Positions 59,178 to 64,000 of a DNA stretch of 64,000 bases are shown one piece after another. The notes below the pieces were generated by a model, which did no database searches, had not been told where the DNA came from, and worked only from the letters and a program-made list of their open reading frames with translations. Within the stretch, counting starts at the first letter, position 1, and every line of letters starts with the position of its first letter. The position numbers and the translations under genes are program-made. Source of the stretch: Hormoscilla sp. GM7CHS1pb (lineage in GTDB: Bacteria; Cyanobacteriota; Cyanobacteriia; Cyanobacteriales; Desertifilaceae). The stretch is taken from positions 1,550,001-1,614,000 of the forward strand of contig JACONN010000002.1 of assembly GCA_014323675.1 (NCBI GenBank). Reading direction: 5' to 3'.

Positions 59178-59616
59178 GATGTAGCGCCAAATTCGTTTGA
59201 CTCTGGGGGTTGGCACTACTCTGCTTGACTGTATGTACCCTCGGGAGCATCTTCGACCGGTCCTACTTGGGCCGTCGTTAAGTAGTTCGTAGTTCGTAGG
59301 CAAGTAGTTCGTAGTTTGTTGAAGTTGGAATGTCAACATAGCAGAACCTCTTTCTGTGATAATCAATCAGTTATTTTTGCCAAAAATTACATGTATTTTA
59401 CATTCAGCAGTTTACCAATGCACACCTACTTATTTCGCCGCTAGCTTCCAGAAGACTGATCGCCAATTTGCCAATTACACTGGCGGCGATCGACGTCAAG
59501 CGCAAAAGGTAATATCTGTCAAGAGCAGTAACGACGGTTTGCGGGTTACAGTATGGGGGCACGGCATGATTGAGGATTAAATATGGTCGCGCCGTGCCAG
59601 ACTACAGGCGCTCGCC

Positions 59617-59730
59617 TCCCAATACCCGATCGCCTCAATACCCGATCGCCGCAATAATCGTCGCGCCGTGCCCTTACCACATGCGATCGCCCTAACTGCA
59701 AGCACTTTAGTGCTTACTACGAACGGTACT
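59617..59730. repeat. Dispersed repeat on the 3' side of the MVP gene
   Basis: Contains AATACCCGATCGCC twice, CCACATGC and CTGCAAGCACTTTAGTGCTTACTAC-type sequence, ending 18 bases from the MVP stop. The same three modules occur, in a different order, at 62549-62613 upstream of the gene. Confidence 0.6.
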
Positions 59731-59747
59731 TATTACGAATGAAAACC

Positions 59748-62428
59748 TCAATCTTGACTTTGGGATTTGTCCTGGCCTGGGGTCATGGGACCGATGAGAC
59801 CGTTGGCCGCCCCAAACAGATTGATCGGACTTTTACCGTCGGTAATCAACACGCTTTGGATGCCCAGTCCTTCCAAAAGCCGCGCCTGCATTTCTGGACC
59901 AGCTTGCGCGATCGCCCGCAGGGTATCCGGGCCAATGGCCGCTACTTTCTGGGCGAATTCGGTACTGGTAATTTCCGCCATGCGCTGGGCTTTTGCTATT
60001 TCCAGATTGTTCAGGGTTTCTTGATGGGCTAACTCTGCCTGCTGGCGAGCCCTGATTTGCTCTAATTCTGTTTGGGCACGTATCCGAGCGGCCTCCACTT
60101 CTTGCTGGGCCATGGTCACCTCTAATTGCCCTTGTATCTGTGCCGCTTCTGCTTTCGCCCTCGCTTCCGCGATCGCCTGACCCGTAGATTCGATCGCTGC
60201 ATTTTCCGCCTGCAATTCCAGCAAATTTTTCCGTTCGACTTCGGCGGCACTTTTATCGACGATCTGCTGCCGTTCCAGTCGGGCCTTCGCTTCTTGTTCC
60301 AGCCGTTCGGCATCGTGCCTGGCGGCGGCCTCTTGAGCATCCGTAGTAATTTGAATGGCAATTTGCACCGATTTTTGCAGACTCCTCAAGGTTTCTTCAT
60401 CCACTGGTTCCACGGACTGGATATCCACATTAGTGATCGCCAGGTTATTGGTTCTAAAGCGCAGTTCCTCTCCCACATGACCTTCGGAGTCCAGTCCAAA
60501 TACGGCTTCCCGGATTATCCGCGCCGAATTGCGATGAAATTCGTCAAACTTTTTCCCCGCTACAGCCCCCCGCACCCGGGATGCGATCGCCTTACAAGCG
60601 GTATCCACAAAATCTGGCACCTGAAACAATTTAATTGCCGCTTCTTCATCATTGCGATCCACGTCAAAATACCAATTATAGGACAACCGGAGCTGCAAGC
60701 GGGCGTGATCTGATGTTTCGACGGTGAAAATATCCGTCATAAAATCAGGACCTAATAATAAAGCCAGGGACTTAATTACATGGGGTTGTTTCGGCTTGCC
60801 ACCGGACAAGCTCAACACCGTAAATTGTTCGTCCGGCCCCAGCATTACCAAATCCGGCCCAAAGACAGTCCGAGCGGTTCTTTCCTTATAATCGTGGATC
60901 TGCACTGCTGCATTTTGAGGCACGTGAAAAACCACCGCTTTAGTTTTGTCCCGTTCTGAGTCTGAGAGTGAATCTATGATTGCCTGAAGTTCATCTTGTT
61001 CGTCTTCCCGATCGCCTCCTTTGACAAAATGATACCGACCCCGGTCGGAAAGGGGGTCAATTTTTTTGGTCAGCAGTTCCTCGACAATTGGCGACAATTC
61101 TTTTTCCCAAAGTTCTTCATAGGGGGTGAGCATATATGCTTGGGGACCGCTGACCAGCTTCAGTTCGCCAGTCTGAATGTCCCGCACGTAAATGCCTTCA
61201 TTCTTATCCAGGGGAATAGCTTTTCGTTTCTCGACCACTTCCACTTCCACCCGGGGAATATAATCGCGAGGTCCAAAGATCGTCCACAAATCCCCGGTTG
61301 ATGGCGAATTTGGTTCGCGTCTTCCCCCTCGGTAAAGGCTTCTTTGGCCCGCAACAATAGGGCTTCTTTCTCCCCGAGTATATAGACTCTTTCGATGCCT
61401 GACTCCAGGGATTCTCCCGGATGCAAGAAAAATGACGTTCTCCCCTGGCGCACTTCTCGCAGTCCCAGTTGCGGTTTCCCCGACTCGTCGATCGGATCGT
61501 TGACTATGCACCATTCCCGATCGCTCAGGGTGGTAATTTCTACTTCCCCCACCACTTCTTCATAAACGTCGGGAATATGAATTTCCGCATCCTCGAAGGT
61601 AACCAACCATTCATCTCCGGCTTTGCGCTGGCGACCCGCAGTATCTACAAAGGTGCGTTTGGCCCGCAGGTGCAATGCTTTTCGTTCTGTCAAAACGTAA
61701 GCATCAATAATCCCCACGATTTCTTCATCAACTCCGGGTAAATATGCCCCTTCTTCTCGCACCAACCACTCTTCCCCCGATCGCCGCTGGTTTCCACGGG
61801 CATCGGTGCAATTTCGCCTGGCAATCAAGCCTTGCGCTTGATTGGGCTTAATCGTGGTCGCCGTAATGGTTTCCAGCACCTCCACTTCCACCCGGGGAAT
61901 ATAGGTTCTCGGCCCTGCAAACAGCCACTCGTCCCCCGCCAAACGGTTAATAGTTTGGGTCTGGGTTTCTCCAGAAACCATTACGGTTATAGTCTCGACG
62001 AAATCTCGAATCGCTTTCAAGCGCAGGGCTTCATTGGGATCGACTACTTCCAGTTCGCTGACATCTTCCCATATAATTTCCCCGGGATAAAAGGGAAAGG
62101 GATCTTGAGTTAAGCGAATTTCCCGATCGCCGTACCGGAGTTTTATCTGTCCGTACTCGTCGGCGATCGGTTGGCCCGTTTCATCTCGCATAACTGGATT
62201 GGCCATCATGCAGTAATGCTGAGGCGGTACTACAATCGCCGGGGATGGTTTTAATACCAGCCGTTCGTGATCCTGAAGGGTAATCTTCTGGGGTCCCACC
62301 TCCAGCCTGGTTACCCCAGTATTATTATCGAGAATGTGAATAAATTGCTGGGGCTTCAGACGGATCACCCCACTGGGACTTTCCGGCAATTCCGTTTGAT
62401 TTTCTTTCATGCGCTCTGATTTGTTCAT
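59748..62428 (-). CDS. Major vault protein (MVP) homologue, full length with one frameshift
   Basis: Homologue of the shell protein of eukaryotic vault particles. With one base added the product is 893 residues, the size of human MVP. N-terminal vault repeats: [107 protein letters not shown]-like shoulder (~523-680): [72 protein letters not shown]-like. Cap helix: a long Ala/Glu/Gln coiled coil. Cap ring: [27 protein letters not shown]. The first frame leaves homology after RHQPG (residue 379). A C4 run at 61292-61295 needs a fifth C to continue as [20 protein letters not shown]. Start 62428 or Met7. A TGTTAGAAT extended -10 near 62468 is possible. HIP1 sites at 60169 and 60593 suggest long residence. 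Confidence 0.96.
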
Positions 62429-62548
62429 GGATTTTTTTTGCTTTGATGGATTTTTTACCCCTACTCTATTCTAACATGGTCTCTGGCGTCTCTGGCAGGG
62501 AACGCCAGCGGGAGGCAGATCCTCCTATCTGGTATAGTAGCAATAACC

Positions 62549-62613
62549 GCGCCCCCCGACCACATGCTCGCGCCCAATACCCGATCGCTGCAAGCACGAA
62601 GCGTGCTTACTAC
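62549..62613. repeat. Dispersed repeat on the 5' side of the MVP gene
   Basis: Modules CCACATGC, AATACCCGATCGC and GCAAGCAC...GTGCTTACTAC, matching those at 59617-59730. A GC-rich hairpin module (GGGAGGCAGATCCTCC) adjoins at 62510. Confidence 0.6.
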
Positions 62614-62671
62614 AAACATGTCCTACAGGAATATATCATGTATAATGGATAATTATAATCTGTGACAAATC

Positions 62672-63127
62672 ATGAAAAACGCACTTGACATTGCTGGTTA
62701 CTTTCTGCGCCGCGTAGACAGAGAGGCGGGGGATCCCATTTCTCCCCTCAAGCTGCAAAAGTTGGTATATTACGCTCAAGCATGGAGTTTAGTATTGATA
62801 AATAAACCCCTTTTTGTGCAAGATATTGAAGCCTGGGTTTCTGGTCCAGTTGTGCGGGATGTCTGGGATGAATATCTGGCTTATAAATATAGAGATATTC
62901 CCGCGCCAGCAGATCTAGATATCGAGTTAGCATCTGATGAAATAGAGGTGCTAGAAAAAGTCTGGAATGCTTATGGAGAATTAAGTGCTAAACGCCTTCA
63001 GGATCTGACAAAATCAGAAACTCCTTGGCTCAACGCTCGTCAAGGCTTGGAACCGGCGCAAAAATCAACTAATGTCATATCTCATGACGACATGAAGTCA
63101 TACTATGCGGAGTTTGTGGAAGCTTAG
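62672..63127 (+). CDS. Panacea-domain (SocA/DUF4065-like) protein, probable antitoxin
   Basis: 151 residues. The family pattern ALDIAGYFLRRVDREAGDPI, SPLKLQKLVYYAQAWSLVL, EAWVSGPVVRDVWDEY and LQDLTKSETPWLNARQG is complete. Panacea proteins act as versatile antitoxins or proteolytic adaptors and are usually followed by a toxin gene. Here a GTG-started frame begins at once (63128), apparently a broken partner. Divergent from MVP by about 240 bases. Confidence 0.88.
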   Translation: MKNALDIAGYFLRRVDREAGDPISPLKLQKLVYYAQAWSLVLINKPLFVQDIEAWVSGPVVRDVWDEYLAYKYRDIPAPADLDIELASDEIEVLEKVWNAYGELSAKRLQDLTKSETPWLNARQGLEPAQKSTNVISHDDMKSYYAEFVEA

Positions 63128-63229
63128 GTGAGCAAAAAGCAGAAGATAAAAAAGCCTTCTCAGCAGAAAACCGTCAGGCATATTTCTGAGAAGGCGATCG
63201 CCAAATTAAGCCAAATTAACTGCTTGACA
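63128..63229 (+). pseudogene. Possible truncated partner of the Panacea gene
   Basis: A GTG one base after the Panacea stop opens MSKKQKIKKPSQQKTVRHIS, a basic N-terminus like those of proteins downstream of Panacea genes. From about 63230 the frame is antisense to the Uma2 gene and loses any sense. Either a truncated toxin or a chance frame. Confidence 0.35.
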
Positions 63230-63790
63230 TTACCCCAACAGTTCGTCTACAGTAAATACTACATCCGGAAAAGCTTGTATTGTCACAGTTTCCTCCTCTT
63301 GGAACTGCCGTACATTTTGATAACCGTTTTCAGCAGGTTCTCGATATACTTCCAGACATCCATCGTTGATATTTACCAACCAGACTTCCCTGATGTTATC
63401 TTCTGCATAGAGAGGAACTTTTACCTCTCGATCGTAATTAACAGTGCTGTCAGCTACTTCCACCAACAAGAAGATATCCTCTGACTGAGGATGTCCCGTT
63501 GCGTAAAAATCAGCACGCCGTCGCAGTAAAGATATATCTGGTTGCGGTTCGGAATTGTCATCCAATTCCACAGGATCTTGAACTCCAATAGTTATCCTTC
63601 CTGCTAAACGCGACATGAATAATTCGTTCAGACGCTTCACACAAGCGGTATGACGGGGACCCATAGGGGACATTTGGATAATTTCTCCTCGGATTAGTTC
63701 TACTCGATCGCTCTCTGTTAAGACACCATCTGCCATCATTTTGTGGTAGTCTTTTACTGTAAACATCCGTCTGAGTAACTCTACAGGCAT
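63230..63790 (-). CDS. Uma2-family (DUF820) nuclease-like protein
   Basis: 186 residues, typical short Uma2. FTVKDYHKMMADGVLTESDR, VELIRGEIIQMSPMGPRH, then PDISLLRRRADFY, DIFLLVEVADSTVNYDREVK and LYAEDNIREVWLVNIND give the PD-(D/E)XK core (Asp in PDISLL, Glu-x-x in LLVEVADS). Unlike the protein at 20938 it has no repeat tail. Role unknown. Confidence 0.92.
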   Translation of the reverse strand: MPVELLRRMFTVKDYHKMMADGVLTESDRVELIRGEIIQMSPMGPRHTACVKRLNELFMSRLAGRITIGVQDPVELDDNSEPQPDISLLRRRADFYATGHPQSEDIFLLVEVADSTVNYDREVKVPLYAEDNIREVWLVNINDGCLEVYREPAENGYQNVRQFQEEETVTIQAFPDVVFTVDELLG

Positions 63791-64000
63791 GATTACCTCC
63801 TACCAAACTTACTCCCATAGTCTAGCATTTAAAATCGGAAGTTGTCAACCCTTTTGGCGATTAATTTGCGATCCACTTACTGAAGAAAATATAAAAAATG
63901 TTGCCGGAGGGTAAAAAATAGGATATAAATAGTTAGAATGAGATAAGACCAGAGGTAAACAGATGAGACGCAGGAAAAAATCATTCATCTACAGGATTAA
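63791..64000. other. Window end, mostly non-coding
   Basis: An ATG at 63973-ish within CAGATGAGACGCAGG opens a basic frame (MRRRKKSFIYR) that runs off the window; it may be the start of another gene but cannot be judged. Confidence 0.25.

Larger units (their letters stand above)
58930..59747. other. Region between MVP gene and methyltransferase copy 4
   Basis: No gene supported. It holds the copy 4 promoter, a remnant of the covarying hairpin, a short AGTAGTTCGTAGT direct repeat near 59280-59320, and GATCGCC-rich dispersed repeat sequence at 59600-59730. Confidence 0.5.

Noticed and set aside
59748-61160. Interpretation of the MVP C-terminal half as an ordinary SPFH/flotillin protein
   Set aside because: The upstream frame supplies vault repeats in continuous homology, and the cap-ring motif [12 protein letters not shown] is MVP-specific.

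Overview
The window looks like chromosomal DNA of a filamentous cyanobacterium. GCGATCGC (HIP1) octamers are scattered through genes of every kind. The window carries phosphoribulokinase and a ferredoxin-NADP reductase with a phycobilisome-linker (CpcD-like) N-terminus. It also has families typical of large cyanobacterial genomes: giant Ser/Thr kinase-ATPase-histidine kinases, Uma2 proteins, WD40 proteins, DUF433/PIN-like pairs and GC-rich dispersed hairpin repeats. I cannot fix the genus.

Layout. 0.1-9.8 kb: furA, an SbcC/Rad50-like ATPase, a ~1830-residue trifunctional kinase and a CheY-like protein. 9.9-15 kb: an intact IS1-type element, then a graveyard of response regulators, histidine kinases and an EAL remnant with a possible group II intron fragment. 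15-24 kb: cobO, a macro-domain protein lacking its catalytic loop, beta-propeller and RTX remnants, a deoxyhypusine-synthase-like enzyme, Uma2 and acetyl-CoA synthetase. 24-30 kb: a twice-duplicated DUF433/PIN-like pair, a possible PD-(D/E)XK protein, two convergent small-protein/aspartic-protease pairs, and arrays of repeats. 30-45 kb: a trypsin-WD40 protein, prk and petH (divergent), a very large alpha-2-macroglobulin lipoprotein and rnhB. 46-54 kb: a sulfotransferase-SCP2 fusion, an ABC exporter, a GH13 amylase with a starch-binding domain, and a membrane acyltransferase. 53.6-59 kb: four tandem paralogous methyltransferases, each with its own promoter. 59.7-62.4 kb: a full-length homologue of the eukaryotic major vault protein (MVP). 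The window closes with a Panacea-domain protein and another Uma2 protein.

The outstanding item is the MVP homologue. It holds the N-terminal vault repeats, the SPFH-like shoulder, the cap helix and the cap ring in the eukaryotic order, and with one frameshift corrected it is 893 codons long. It lies just upstream, on the same strand, of the methyltransferase array.

Two themes cut across the window. First, six single-base frameshifts in five large genes (kinase, acs, alpha-2-macroglobulin, amylase with two, MVP) all fall in runs of 4-6 G/C, and each is repaired by one G:C. This suggests sequence-length errors or homopolymer slippage rather than dead genes. Second, small non-autonomous elements with target duplications sit exactly at gene starts: in the promoter of methyltransferase copy 3, supplying a Shine-Dalgarno-like sequence to the sulfotransferase, and splitting the acyltransferase N-terminus while recreating its ATG.
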